Position numbers and translations under genes: made by a program | Notes under the pieces: generated by a model | What the model was told of the DNA's origin: nothing | Database searches by the model: none | The model's input: the letters and a program-made list of their open reading frames with translations, nothing else | Assembly (NCBI GenBank): GCA_022559985.1 | Contig: JAFJTR010000018.1 | Coordinates: 62,001-126,000 of the forward strand | DNA length: 64,000 nt | Reading direction: 5' to 3' | DNA from: Parastagonospora avenae f. sp. tritici 18332-5 | Taxonomy: Eukaryota > Ascomycota > Dothideomycetes > Pleosporales > Phaeosphaeriaceae | Shown here: positions 9,907 through 21,726 of the stretch, in pieces | Position numbering within the stretch: position 1 is the first letter of the stretch | Layout of the letters: each line of letters begins with the position of its first letter

Positions 9907-9971
9907 ATAGACATGACTGGCTCATAGTTCTTGCGACTTGATTGGAATAACAGAACAATGGATTGACTACA

Positions 9972-11888
9972 CTACATCTTCCCGGCACCCTTGTCTTCCT
10001 GATATGCGACGGCAGCAGGATGGGTATCAACGGGCACCGCCTCCAAGATCACAGCATTCGATGCTGACCACTTCCTTCCCTTGCGAAAGCAAATGAAGAA
10101 CGTGCAGCCAGCCACAAAGCCTGTAATGCCTAGGCCAGCATACATCCACACGAGATAAGGATCCTGCGACACGGGACTGAGCGCAATGCAAATCGCAGCC
10201 GCGATACCGATCGTGATCCAAAACAGCGCCGATATAAACGATCTCAGACTATCGTACGTTAGTAAGACTTCCGTTGCGAGGAGTGGGATAGGACGTACTT
10301 CTTCGGCGCCTGTGTAAACGCCAACTCCAACCCGGTAATGATAATAAATGCCTCACTAAACGCAACCAACACATACGCCGGCGCCTGCACCCACACATGA
10401 ATACTCTTCTCCGGGCTGATGTAGATATAATGCTGCAGCACACTCGCATAGACCATGCTCACACTAACCAGCATGAAGCCCGCGAATATGCGACTGATGG
10501 GATCGAAGTCGATCTTGAATTTGCGCAGCGTCGGGTACAGGACGAGATCGAGGAACGGGATGAAAATGATGAGTGCGATGGGGTCGAGGTTTTGTAACAG
10601 GTCGTTGGGCGTGCCGTGAAGCGCCATGGTGCCGGCTTGAGAGATTAGGTTGTTCCAGATTTGGATCCAGCAGACGAAGTAGAAGGGGAAGAAGAGGAAT
10701 ATCTGGAGGGAAGCGTTAGTGGGGGGTTCGTTTGGGAGGGTCGAAGGAGACGGACCTTGCAGCTCTTGACGCCGCGGCGCACGTCTTCGACATAGGTGTC
10801 AGTGTACCGCGCCTCACGGGAGAATTTGTATTTTTCGTCTCGATGGGACTCAGCTAGTGCTGTGGGTTTGGCGTTCTCGAACCCTTTTTCGCGGACGGCG
10901 ATGGTGGTGGTTTTGATGGCGTCGACGATGGCGGAACTTTGCGGTGGGACTTTGACGTATTTCTTGGATCCTGTTAAGAATACTGCTAGGGAGATGACAA
11001 TGGCGCTGTTGAATAATTAGTCCATGTAACTGATGGCTGACGTGGTCTGGAAACTTACATGAGTGGAATGAGGTATGCAAGCCAAAACGAGTGATGCGCC
11101 TCAACATTGACAGTGATGAGCGGCGATAAAGCACCACAATTCACTACGAAGTAGAACCACATGAAAAGCTTCTGGACGGTGAGTTCTGGGTCTACGACAA
11201 CCTTCTCCCCAGTCTTGAGCGTCTTGAGCACGGGCCTTGCGTTCTGGTACTGCTCAGCACACATCGGGGTGACGTTTGCCTTAATTCCGCCAGTACCCAG
11301 ACCTATCGTAATCATTGCAGTTATCAGGCCTCCAAAGCCAGCGCCGCTCTGAATTGAGGATGGTGTCGAGGTTGCGACCAGAATGACCAGGCCGACAATG
11401 TAGATGGCACCTGCTGCGAGGATGGCCTTGAACTTCCCAAGGTATTGATCGGCAACTATAGCTCCGATGATGGTGGACGCATACGCCCAGAATTTGAAGA
11501 AGTTTCCTAGGGCTGTTGCAACAGCTTGTCCTTTGCCGAGTGCGCCTGGAAGGTCGGATCCAGGGGCATAAGGGTTGCTGCAGGACGTCAGTTGTGTCAC
11601 ATCAATAGCATCTCTTTTGTCCGTTGCTTACTTGATATAGTTTTGTATAGGTCCGCTGAGACCAAAGTATGTGAAGCGCTCCCCCAGCTTTGCTGATTGT
11701 CAGTGAGGCTCCGGCCGAAAAAGCATTGGTATGCAAACCTCGACAGCCAGAATGAGTAAAGCAATCTTGGGCAACTTGTCAGGAACTCGTCTGAAGCTCG
11801 CCCATTCCGAGTCCGCAACATGCGCCTTCTCCTCGAACGTATCTTGTCGACCGAGGTCGGTGTTCTGCGTCTCAATGTCCGTAGCCAT
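9972..11888 (-). CDS. PTR2: Proton-coupled oligopeptide transporter (POT/PTR2 family)
   Basis: This is a plasma-membrane di/tripeptide-proton symporter. Six exons give 551 aa: 11888-11739, 11687-11632, 11577-11059, 11005-10756, 10702-10299 and 10248-9972, all in phase. The N-terminus is hydrophilic. LAVELGERFTYFGLSGPIQN is the family's first-helix ExxER-type motif. The protein then shows multiple hydrophobic helices, the conserved GLGTGGIKANVTPMCAEQ loop and FMWFYFVVNCGAL. The C-terminal half has FLFPFYFVCWIQIWNN and FEAF-like helices. The last residues are polar and cytosolic. It is convergent with BUB3. Confidence 0.88.
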
Positions 11889-12277
11889 GATGAAAATTGA
11901 CGTGCTGCTTCGAAGGATACAGATCAGGTCATGAACGACTGATGGTGAGCTGAGATACCAGGGCCTGGATACCCTCGTGTCTTAAATGCACGACGCTTCA
12001 TAGATAGCGGCACTACCCCAGATCCATGGTCCATGCTATCGGGTTCTGTGGGGAAGTGATAGGGTTCGGCTGTACTAAGATCGGCCAACTTTCAACGCCT
12101 AGCGTGCTTTGGTGGACGCCGCCAATCAGAGCATCGCAGAAGATGTGCCCCATGTTGTTGGCAAAGCATATCTTTCTTGGTGCATTTGCTATATCTGCTC
12201 ATACACAAAACACTTACCGGATTCTTTAACATCTCCTGACATTCAGCTCGTGATTCTTTTACGCCACATTTTTAACA
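11889..12277. other. Divergent promoter region between PTR2 and the esterase gene
   Basis: About 390 bp lie between two start codons facing away from each other. No ORF or repeat was seen. The region probably serves both genes. Confidence 0.55.
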
Positions 12278-13504
12278 ATGGCCACATCTATGGTACAAAC
12301 ACAAATCACGACTAGGCCAAGGCTAGCGATCAAGAAAGAGCATTTGGCTGGGCTCGATCCGGAGTGGGTAAAGCTATGGCATACTCACGGTGCGCATATG
12401 GTTAGGGCGGATGAACTGTCGCTCGAGGAGTATCGTCAGAATCCTGCTCAGTACAGCTTCACATATCCTACGTGTGCAGGTCAGTTTTGTAAACCTTTCG
12501 TTCCAACAAAGCATACTTACCATAAATAGGTCCTGATGTCTTTCATGTTGAAGACGCTCAGATGCCGGTAACAACCCCAGCCGGAGAGATAACGGTAAGA
12601 GTGTACTCGCCAGAGGGACCGGGACCATTCCCGGTACACCTCAACTTCCATGGGGGTACGGTCCATTATCGTTCTGAAGATATGAGTAAAGCGCTGACTC
12701 TTTCCAAGGCGGATGGGTACTTGGTGGTTTGAAGAGCGAAGCTGCATGGTGCCGGCACATGTGCAACAAAGCAAACATCAAAGTCATCGACGTCGACTAC
12801 AGGATGGCGCCCGAATTCCCATTCCCAACCAGCATCTATGACTGCTGGGATGCAGTCAAGTGGGCGATAGCCAACGCTGAGTCTCTGAACATCGATCCGA
12901 GTAGCGTCTCCATCGGCGGACTATCTGCAGGTGGTCAAATGTCCGCTGTCCTTGCACATTTCGCGCGAGACGAGGGTGTAGATCTCAAGCTACACATGAT
13001 GATCGTTCCTGCGACGGATATGCGCTATTGCATGAAAGGCCTGAAGCTGAACGAATCGAACTGTCCGTATCAGAGTGTACATCTGTTTCACGACGTACCA
13101 TGGGGCCCTTTGGGTCGCGAACAATGGTTTCTGAAGTACTGGCTCGGTGATAGCAGAGGTACGTTTCCTAAACAAATGTGCGGTCCAAGTCAGAATCTGA
13201 CAATATGATAGAGCAACAGGAAAAAGCGCTGAACAACTGGATTTGTACGCCAGTGTTAGCTCCTTCGTTTGAGAATCTGCCACCGGCACACATTATCACT
13301 GCAGAGTTTGACCTCGAGAGGGATGAAGGCGAGTATTATGGCGAGCTTTTGCGCAAGGCTGGAAACAAAGTTACTTTGAAGCGTTATACCGGTATGCCTC
13401 ATGCTTTCGGTCATTACAACCACCCTGAGCGTGGTCTGAAGAAGAGCTTTGAGTACATAGAAGACACAAGCAGGATCCTGCAGAGTGCCCACTACGGCGC
13501 CTAA
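12278..13504 (+). CDS. Alpha/beta hydrolase, hormone-sensitive-lipase-type esterase
   Basis: Four exons give 356 aa: 12278-12479, 12530-12655, 12709-13158 and 13212-13504, with phase kept at each junction. The second junction rebuilds the oxyanion motif HGGGWVLGG. The nucleophile elbow is GLSAGGQ. The acid lies in AEFDLERDEG and the histidine in GMPHAFGH, which completes the triad of alpha/beta hydrolase fold 3. There is no signal peptide, so it is probably cytosolic. The substrate is not readable from sequence; family members hydrolyse short acyl esters. No biosynthetic backbone gene is nearby. Confidence 0.8.
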
Positions 13505-13613
13505 GTGGATTGTGAGAATGCCATACGTCTGATTAAACAAGTATGGGTGACGACAATATTGTAAGCCGGCCACCAGGTGTAGCAATAAGCACCATCTACT
13601 TCTCAAGGGCAGT

Positions 13614-13748
13614 TTATCAAGCTGTCTGACTTCAAAGCCCTTTTCAGCTCTTCGCAACGACTAACCAACTGTTAAGTCTATCCAGGCTTGTATATAAGAT
13701 GACAGTCACTCTCTTATAGTAGGTTGAGTTCAAACATAATGTGCACAG
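13614..13748. repeat. Dispersed repeat copy A (pairs with 31337-31471)
   Basis: The core 13679-13748 aligns without gaps to 31402-31471 at 53 of 70 positions. Weaker gapless similarity extends upstream to about 13614. Thirteen of 17 core differences are transitions, mostly T or A in this copy where the other has C or G, as expected from RIP-like decay. No coding content was seen. Confidence 0.55.
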
Positions 13749-14092
13749 ATTATTGCTACACCTGGTCCGGCTGATCGATCGATGTCGTGTTCGATGGTGG
13801 TGAGATTTGGACTATGCCACGACCCACCCGGAATTCGAAGTACATTGAGACGCCTGGGTAGCGAGAATGTGATCAGTTCGATTAACCAAGCCTCATTAAC
13901 GACATCATGATGGGCCGGCTCACCAGGCATCAGCAAGATTCCTGCCCGGCCTGACTTAACGAGAAGAGACGAAAATGTAGCCTGAATATATTCAAAGATT
14001 TCTACCAGAGTTGGGTGCAGTATCTTAGACCTGCCTATATGTTCAGGCTCCCCTAAGCTTGTAACAATTATACCTCTGAAGACTATTAGCAT
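13730..14092 (-). CDS. Orphan ORF of unknown status, 120 aa
   Basis: An ATG-initiated uninterrupted frame lies in the gap between the esterase and D-amino-acid-oxidase genes. Its composition looks protein-like (LLVKSGRAGILLMPGEPAHH), not low-complexity. It has no recognised domain, no signal peptide, and its 3' end overlaps repeat copy A. It may be a decayed gene fragment or chance ORF. The rest of 13505-14455 shows nothing else I can support. Confidence 0.25.
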   Translation of the reverse strand: MLIVFRGIIVTSLGEPEHIGRSKILHPTLVEIFEYIQATFSSLLVKSGRAGILLMPGEPAHHDVVNEAWLIELITFSLPRRLNVLRIPGGSWHSPNLTTIEHDIDRSAGPGVAIICAHYV

Positions 14093-14455
14093 ATGCCGTG
14101 TAGGTGCAGAGCTAGGTGCGGAGAGGGCACGACTTTTGCCGCTGCCTAGTAGACATGCCAGATGTTTCGCGAACTGTTACGCGTCTGGATGCACACCCTA
14201 TCTTTGGCCCCATGACGAGATAGGCGAGTTGTGGACCTGAGAACGCCACCAATCAAAACCGACGCCGTAAGAAGGCCCGATCGCCACGCGACGTCGGACG
14301 CACGACGCTTCTCCGACGGCGTCGAGATTCGGTGGATGCCAGTCCGGGGTGTCGAGACTCCATGAGCTCGAGGGTTAAATGAGTGAGTTTGCTATTGCTA
14401 CCTGTATCAGGAATGCGAATTCGAAGCAAGCACGAATCGAAAATAGAGCAGAATA

Positions 14456-15735
14456 ATGGGCAAATCAATTGTGATTGTTGGGTACGTTTCTACTGCGAAA
14501 GAGTTGCATGCAAACCAGAAACTGATCGTTGCATTTGTAGTGCTGGTGTAATTGGTCTAGACGTTGCACTCTTGCTCGCAGAACGTGGCTATGGCTCGCA
14601 CATTACAGTAGTAGCAGAGCATCTTCCTGGGGACACGTCAATAAACTACACTTCGCCGTGGTATGTCGCAGGATCGCCCGATATTTTGGTTCTTGAGCCT
14701 GAACACTGACTCCAAACGAAAGGGCAGGCGCAAACTTCTCTGCAATCTCCGGCGGTGATGCGAACGCACTGCGCTGGGACAAGCTCGGGTATGGACATAT
14801 GATGAAGCTCGCTGAAGAGCATGGTGTGGAAGCCTGCATCTCGAAAACACCCTCGTTCGAGTACTGGGATGAGATGCCGGCACGTGCAAAGATTGACTCC
14901 ATGTCAGAATATCTAAAGGACGTAAGTCAATGCATGGAGATGCCCGAAAGATTCGTAGGCTTACATCAAGTACAGTTCAAGATCCTGCCAAAATCCGAGA
15001 TACCAGAGGGATGCCAACTTGGCGTTACATTCACCACCATCACGGTGAATGCGCCTAGATATATCCAATATCTCCACCGAGTCCTGAAGGAGCAACATGG
15101 TGTCCAGTTTGTGCGGGAAAAGCTGCCAAGCATTGAGTCCGCCTTTTGCGATCCATCGACCAAGGTCGTCTTCAACTGCACGGGTAATGGTGCGCGAACT
15201 CTCAAGGGTGTGCAGGACGCAAAGTGTTACAACACCAGAGGACAAATCTTACTTACACGAGCACCCCATATCGCCAAAAATGTAATGCGCCATGGAAAAG
15301 ACTACGAAACATACATAATACCAAGGCCGCAGTCGAACGGTAACATCATCCTGGGTGGTTTCATGCAGAAGGACGTGAGGTAGGGTAGAAAGCGACACAT
15401 TATATCCCAACATGCTAACATCATGTAGCACTGGAGACACATTCTCAAGCGAGTCAGAATCGATAGTGAAACGCACCACTACCTTGCTGCCAGAACTGCT
15501 CACAGGTGGCATGGAGGTCTTGGCTCCATTTGCTGGTTCGCGGCCGTCGCGAGAGGGTGGTGCGCGCGTGGAAAGGACAGATATCGAGCTTGATGCATCC
15601 AGGAGGGGTGTTCTTGTTCACAACTACGGCGCTGGTGGCACCGGATTCCAGGCAGGTCTTGGGATGGCGCAAGATGCCATAACAGCAGCGGAAGATATAT
15701 TATCTGGCTTGCTGAAGCAGAAGAGTCATCTGTAA
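14456..15735 (+). CDS. D-amino-acid oxidase (FAD-dependent)
   Basis: The enzyme oxidatively deaminates D-amino acids to 2-oxo acids, ammonia and H2O2. Five exons give 351 aa: 14456-14481, 14541-14660, 14723-14921, 14976-15379 and 15429-15735, all in phase. The first junction creates the FAD-binding start MGKSIVIVGAGVIGL (GxGxxG). The protein also shows NYTSPWAGANFSAISGGD, VVFNCTGNGARTL, RGQILLTRAP, ETYIIPRP and the C-terminal NYGAGGTGFQAGLGMA. The last three residues, SHL, are a variant PTS1 peroxisomal signal, which fits the peroxisomal location of this family. It is tail-to-tail with the Zn2Cys6 gene. Confidence 0.88.
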
Positions 15736-15898
15736 GTTGAAGCAGAAACGCAGTTCCAGTACTATTTCAGACCCTGCCGAAGACATGACTTCACAATCTT
15801 TTGCACCAATGCTCCATATAGTGTAAGATAGGCTTGTCGTGAAGAGATTTTGAGCGTGTATAATGACGATGGGAGATCAAGATCTTCCTTGATCGCGT

Positions 15899-18045
15899 TC
15901 ATATAGCGTTGTTTGATGTACCTGTGTCCAAACTCGCGGCTAGTGCATCCTGCACGTGCGGCTGCAGATGTAGTACCTTGTCGATACCTTTCCAGAATAA
16001 GGCGTCTATCCTTAGTAGGCCTAGTCGCAAGACGGGTAACATGTTCGACTTGAGGCGCATCTCTTTTCTAGTCATATGTAGGTCTCGGAACCAAGCAGTT
16101 GCTTCCTGCATGTCCGGAGAGGTGATCGCCATCAGTAAATTGAGGAAGCAGATACAAGAAAAGGCTACCTGACTCCAATGCGGCCAGAACATGTGGAAAT
16201 GCTCCTCTCTTAGGCTTTTGACAAACTTAGAGGCTGCAGTGGTCGAAGACCTGACTCCAGTCCTAGCGAAGCCGTTCACGTCTTGGTGGTTCGTGAGAAC
16301 GTGATTCGCAGCGTCAGTTGCTTCGACTGGAGTAGGATTGGCGACAAAAGGTCGCATGATGGCCCGAACAATGGTCATTTGTACGTAATGATAACCAAGA
16401 GTACAGATTGTCGGCAAAGAGACAACGTCTTGTTCAGAGCTCTCAGCAGGCCGCGGGCAGTCTTGAAGCCAATCCGATAACTCCTGTAACAGCGCTTTTG
16501 AGATATTAAGGGTATGCTGGATGTTCGAGGTAGTCTCTTGTACAGCGCGTAGAGAGCTGATAGGAAGGTTACTGGTGGTTTGCTCAGGATAAGAAGAAGA
16601 ACTCACTAGAGCTGCGAAAGGATTTCGCCCAGTAGAGCGCCAAGCTTTGCGTAGAGTATATGCTGCAACCAAACTTCTGAGCTCAAGCCGGACTGATCGC
16701 CATCCATACTCGTGACTGATGTCACTAGCCAGGTGTCGCGCGTTACGAGGGGAGGTCTGCCGAGGCTGGATGCCAACCACTTGTCAATTGTGTATATGGT
16801 AGATGAGATTCGTCGGCGCAGGGATATTTGCCAGGGAGCGATGTTCCAAGAGCCTGGGTCATATTGCAGTCCCAAGTTTTGAGCTGTCGAGACGAGTTGG
16901 CCGTGGAGCGACCATTTGAAAGATGATTCGAGCACTAAAGGATTAGTCGACGGACGAAATACGAGTAGCAGCATTGTCTGTACTGTCGACAGACTAGGAT
17001 TATGTGTCTCGAACTGTAGAGCTTCGGCCACAAGCTTGAAGAGGGCTCGGTTGTTTAAGGTCTCATAGGCCAGCTCCACGGACAATACATCATCGAATTT
17101 GGTAAAAGGTTGCGCTACCATATAAACAGCTGCAAGCAGATGTGGTGGACTTGACTGCGGTCCCGGAAAGTGAGATTCTGAGAAGATGGGATACTGAGGC
17201 AGGATGAACCTGCGAAACAATGCAATGAGCCGAAGACCTGTATCGGCTGGCACGAGCACCTCGAGCTCTTCTCTTGCAACGTCAGTCGAAACCTGGCGCA
17301 GACCCGTTTCGTTTCTTGCCAACGCAAACATTTCTGGCTGCGAGACTAGGAACTGTGTGGGGACTTTATCTTGACAGACAGAATGTATGGTTAACTGCTT
17401 GAACTTGAAAGTAGCACCCGTGGAGTCGTAGCGGTAATGCTGCAACAAATAAGGATCCATGTCTCCGCTATATCCTAGCACTTGTGGATTGAGGTTGTTG
17501 TTAGTGTCCAGCTGGATACCATTCAAACTTGAACCGAGCCAACCTGGAGATCCTTCAATATCCATCCTAGCCAGAAAGCCCTCCGGACTCATTCCATCTT
17601 CCAGAGCCATGTACGGCTGGCCATATTGTGAGTAATTTTCATCTTCTCCTAGCCCATGGAAGAATTCATCAGCAGCAGCATCTTCGAACAAGAAGCTTGG
17701 CGAAAAGGGTTGGTTCATGGTGTCTTGCTGGCCTGTTTCGTATGATCCCATGTCGGATAGGTTGTGACTCTGAGGAGATATTCCTGGAGGGGTCGTTTGG
17801 TCGATTAAACGTCCAGGATGTTGTTCAGATATGCTGACCGCACCCGGTGCTGACGTTCCCGCATCAACATATGGCGTTTGTCGTTTTCGCGGCTGTGAAG
17901 CCTCCACGAACGTGCATTGCTTCCCGTGCAATGCACACAAACGACAGGGCAGTTGTCCTTCGATACGACATGCAGTCTTGCGTGACCGACAGAAGTCACA
18001 AGCGCGTTGGCGCTTGCTCATATATTTCCGTGTCGATGCTGACAT
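15899..18045 (-). CDS. Zn2Cys6 transcription factor with fungal-specific TF domain
   Basis: This is a nuclear regulator. Two exons give 703 aa: 18045-16607 and 16571-15899 (35-bp intron, donor GTGAGT, acceptor CACCAG; without it the frame stops). The N-terminal zinc cluster runs RACDFCRSRKTAC, then CRLCALHGKQC, about residues 15-44, flanked by basic residues. A low-complexity linker follows. The fungal_trans-type middle region (about 230-480) includes SLHGQLVSTAQNLGLQYDPG and RRRISSTIYTIDKWLASSLG, typical of these factors. The target pathway is unknown. The neighbouring D-amino-acid oxidase and transporter could be targets, but nothing shows it. Confidence 0.85.
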
Positions 18046-18265
18046 GGGGTGGAGCAGCCATCTGGTGATGGCTTGATAGACCGCGCGATGATGTATGAGG
18101 GTTTGAGAAGTGCGATGTCACGAAGTCACGCGACGAGATAACGATCCTTTAGCGTCCCAATGTCTTGGCACCCACAGCAAGTACCTTACTTACTTCATTG
18201 GCAAAGATGTGGGATAGTAGCGATATCGATGGGTCATACGTTCGGATTGCTACACAGAGCTCCAT

Positions 18266-19113
18266 TCAATCCTCCAGCAAGAATCTCAGGAAAGCTTTCG
18301 CAATGTTCACTCCATCGTGATGTTCACCCGATCTGCTCAGCGCATCTCTAGCTTGCTCATCTTCAAAGATGCCCTGCTTGTTCCTCGTCTTTACCATCTC
18401 AATCATTATACCATCGTTGAACTCTGGATGCCCTTGTACTGAAATGAACTTGTCCTTCTTGTACATGCCCTGCACCAAACAACGAGGCGAAGCACCGAGC
18501 TTTTCCACACCTTCCGGGTACTCGAAGACGATATCCGTGTGCATCTGATGTATGGCCTAGCAGAATTAGCGTGATACGATGAGATTCTGGAGTCTTTTGA
18601 TCAGCATACAAGCGTATCTTGCTGGAATATCTCTTTGCCCTTTGCACTCAGCTCCACAGGCAAGACTGAGATCTCCCAGCCATCATCACTCCGGCCCACC
18701 TTTACACCTAGAGCGCGTCCTAGGATTTGATGGCCAAAGCAAACGCCAATGGTCCGGATACGATCTTGCTTCAGCAGCTTCTCGGTAAACTCTACTAGCT
18801 TCAGGATCCATGGATCATTGTCGAATGAGTTGTGTTCTGCCATCTGTCAACAACAATTGTCATAGTCATATGTGCATGACGAACTTGAACCAGATATCAG
18901 GACTGCGTCTATGTCCTCCATATTCGGATACTCTTGCTTGTCCACAACATCGAATCCGCTCAACACGAGGTCTTTCTTCGGAGATAAGCCCAATCCCTCC
19001 GCAGCCGTTTCGAGCAGTGCGCTGAAGATGCGATCATATCTACCGTATTTCTCCACAACACTAGGCAATGGAGTGTCGCACTCGAGTATCGCGATCCTCA
19101 GTGGCGTCTTCAT
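18266..19113 (-). CDS. Class I glutamine amidotransferase-like protein
   Basis: Three exons give 248 aa: 19113-18885, 18836-18610 and 18556-18266. The first junction gives the family signature ISGSKHNSFDNDPWILKL; another AG four codons earlier breaks the frame. The nucleophile is Cys109 in GVCFGHQILGRALG. The His of the triad lies in VQGHPEFNDG. A stand-alone GATase domain resembling the GMP-synthase amidotransferase domain is common in fungi (GATase1_2 group). The substrate is unknown. The start MKTPLRIAILECD is preferred over an in-frame upstream ATG at 19188. The gene is divergent from the MFS gene with about 145 bp between starts. Confidence 0.82.
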
Positions 19114-19259
19114 CTTGCGTGTCTGTCGAAATGACTGCACTGCAGATCGCCGTTGATAAAGGAAAGTGGCGGCGAAGTCTAACCGCATTCAGTTAAACCT
19201 AACTCCTCAAGCTTTGCATCTGAGCAATCACAGGTTCCTCAGGCTGACGTCAACCCAGC

Positions 19260-21463
19260 ATGACTTCTCCATCTTTTACTTCCTCCGGACCTCCAGTGTC
19301 CTGGTGGAGTATAATCACTGGTGACGGTGATCGGAATCGCATGCCTCTAAAAGCTCGCTCGAGATCACGTTCGAGTAGCCGTGGAAGGACCAGGCGTGCC
19401 TCCGAGAGAACCCCGCTCCTGCGACGAATCACCGAGCGCAACGAAGATGCTTCACCACCAGAAGATGCGAACTTGCTGGCTGCTGAGGTAGCTCAGCAAG
19501 GTCAAGGTGGCCCACCGGTGTTCCCAGAACTAAGAAAGAGCAGGAGTAGAAGCAGAAGCTATTCAAATGGACAGTTGGTTTTACCCGAGGGCGATGATGT
19601 AAGCGCAGAGCAAGGGCGCTTAGTCAACTTTCAAGAGAATGGTCTGTTGGAGGGAGTGTCTGTGTGGAAGTTCAGATGTATGTTTGGTGGCATAATGATG
19701 GGTTACTTCATTGCCATGTTCGATTCAACGCTCATGGCCTCGAGTCATCCTGTCATCACATCCTACTTCAATGCCTCCAACTCGGCATCATGGCTATCAA
19801 CAGCCTTTCTGCTGACCTCGACATCTCTACAACCACTCATGGGTCGTCTATCCGACACTATCGGCCGTCGGCCACTGTATCTTGCTGGTATTCTACTCCT
19901 CACTGCGACCACGGCTTGGTGCGCTGCGGCGAATAGCATTGGTAGCTTCATTGCCGCAAGAGCTATCTGTGGAATCGGTGCAGCCGGTCTGCTTTCTATG
20001 GGAAACGTTATGACGAACGACCTTGTCAGTATAGAAGTCCGAGGCACTTATCAAGCATACATCAACCTTTTCTACGGTGGTGGGTCTGCTTGCGGGGCTG
20101 CATTTGGAGGGTTTCTTTGCGACAAGCTTGGATGGAGAATGACCTTCGCCATACAACTGCCGGTTCTCATTGCACTCTTCATCAACGCATACCTCACTAC
20201 TCCCGTCACTTTAGGCCCATGTCTAGCGAAGAGCTCTGGGCTAGGCATTTGGGACGCCATGAAAGGCTTCGACTTCGCAGGCTCCTTCTTCCTCACTGGA
20301 TCTGTTGCGTTTCTCATCCTGGGACTCAATCTTGGCGGCAACATATTGCCGTGGCAACATCCTTTCGTAATCGTATCCCTTGTTGTTGCTGTCATCGCTG
20401 GCGCAATACTGCTTCGCGTTGAGTCTTGCGCCCATAGGCCCGTAATGCCTCTCCCTATGCTCTTCAGCCAACCCCGGGGTAACCTCGTCTTCAACAATTT
20501 CTTCGCGCAGATCGGTATGAACAGTATCCTCTTTAATGCGCCTCTTTACTTCCAGGCCGTGAAGCTAGAGTCCGCGTCGATATCAGGCTTCCGACTTGCA
20601 GGACCATCCGTCGCGCTCACTATTTGCGGTGTATCATCTGGCTTCATCATGACGGCCACAGGACGCATGAAGTGGCTCATAGTAACCGGCTCACTGTTCA
20701 TGCTCATCGGTGCAATTTGCCTATCTTCACTGTGGAACAACATACCTTCATGGCTGGCGACAATTTTCCTCGTCCCTTCTAGCATCGGACAAGGCTTAAG
20801 TTTCCCAGCAACAAGTCTCGCCGTGCTGGCCACTAGTTCGCAAGAAGACCAGGCTGTCATGACAAGTACACTCCTTCTTGGGCGCCAGTTGGGCATCGTC
20901 ATGGGCGTCAGTCTCAGCAGCCTAATCTTACAGAACTCGTTGACCACCTATCTCGAGCAGCTTGTTACCGGTCACAAGAAAAATGAGGTATGCATGAAGC
21001 ACAGCCTTGCGCTTCACTCCCAACCCAATCAATCCGAGCAGTGTCACACGTAGAAGATCAGCACTGCCCAACACCCACCTTCAATACAGATCCATCACTG
21101 CCCAACTCATACACATCAATTCTGCCTCGCATCCGCCTCGCATACTAACAACCCCAGATCGTCGACCAAGTCCGCAAATCCGTCCGAAGTATCGTCGATC
21201 TCGACCCCAAGCACCAAAGCCAAGGTACATACCACACCTTTGAGGTCTCTGCATTAGACCCCGCATCTCAAACGTCTTTGTCACCTACACAGCCCCCAAA
21301 CTAACACCACCCAGTCATCGACGCATACAGCCGCAGCCTGCGCATCGTCTTCATCTCGTCAATTGCCGTGTACTTGATTGTGAATATTCTGGTTCTGGGG
21401 ATTGAGTTGCCGAGGTTGGGGAAGAAGGTGGTGGACGAGGAGGGGGAGGGTGGGGAGGAGTAG
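19260..21463 (+). CDS. MFS transporter, vacuolar basic amino acid (Vba/Fnx)-like
   Basis: Three exons give 647 aa: 19260-20987, 21158-21224 and 21315-21463. The intron between exons 1 and 2 is 170 bp. The cytosolic N-terminus of about 130 residues is rich in RSRSRS repeats and contains ERTPLL, an acidic dileucine signal of the type used for AP-3 sorting to the vacuole. The body shows the usual MFS helices, the loop GRLSDTIGRRPLYLAG (motif A) and RAICGIGAAGLLSMGNV. Family members export amino acids or drugs. The vacuolar assignment rests on the dileucine motif and overall resemblance. Confidence 0.8.
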
Positions 21464-21726
21464 CTTGATTGCATGCCATGGTTATGGTGCTTCATTCAGT
21501 GGCAGAAACTTGTAGAAGTGAGTGTGATTATCTTCTGCATGGGTGGGTATTCGTACATGTGTTATTCGGAAGAAATGAAAAAGGGAAACGACCAAGGAAA
21601 AGTATTTGCAAGGTGTGCATATTCGAGCAAAAATTTAGCGTCTTCACACTCAATCTTCAAACAACCTATCAACTTTTTCAATTCCTATACTAAAACTCTA
21701 AACCGCCCTCTCAACACCTTCTAAGC

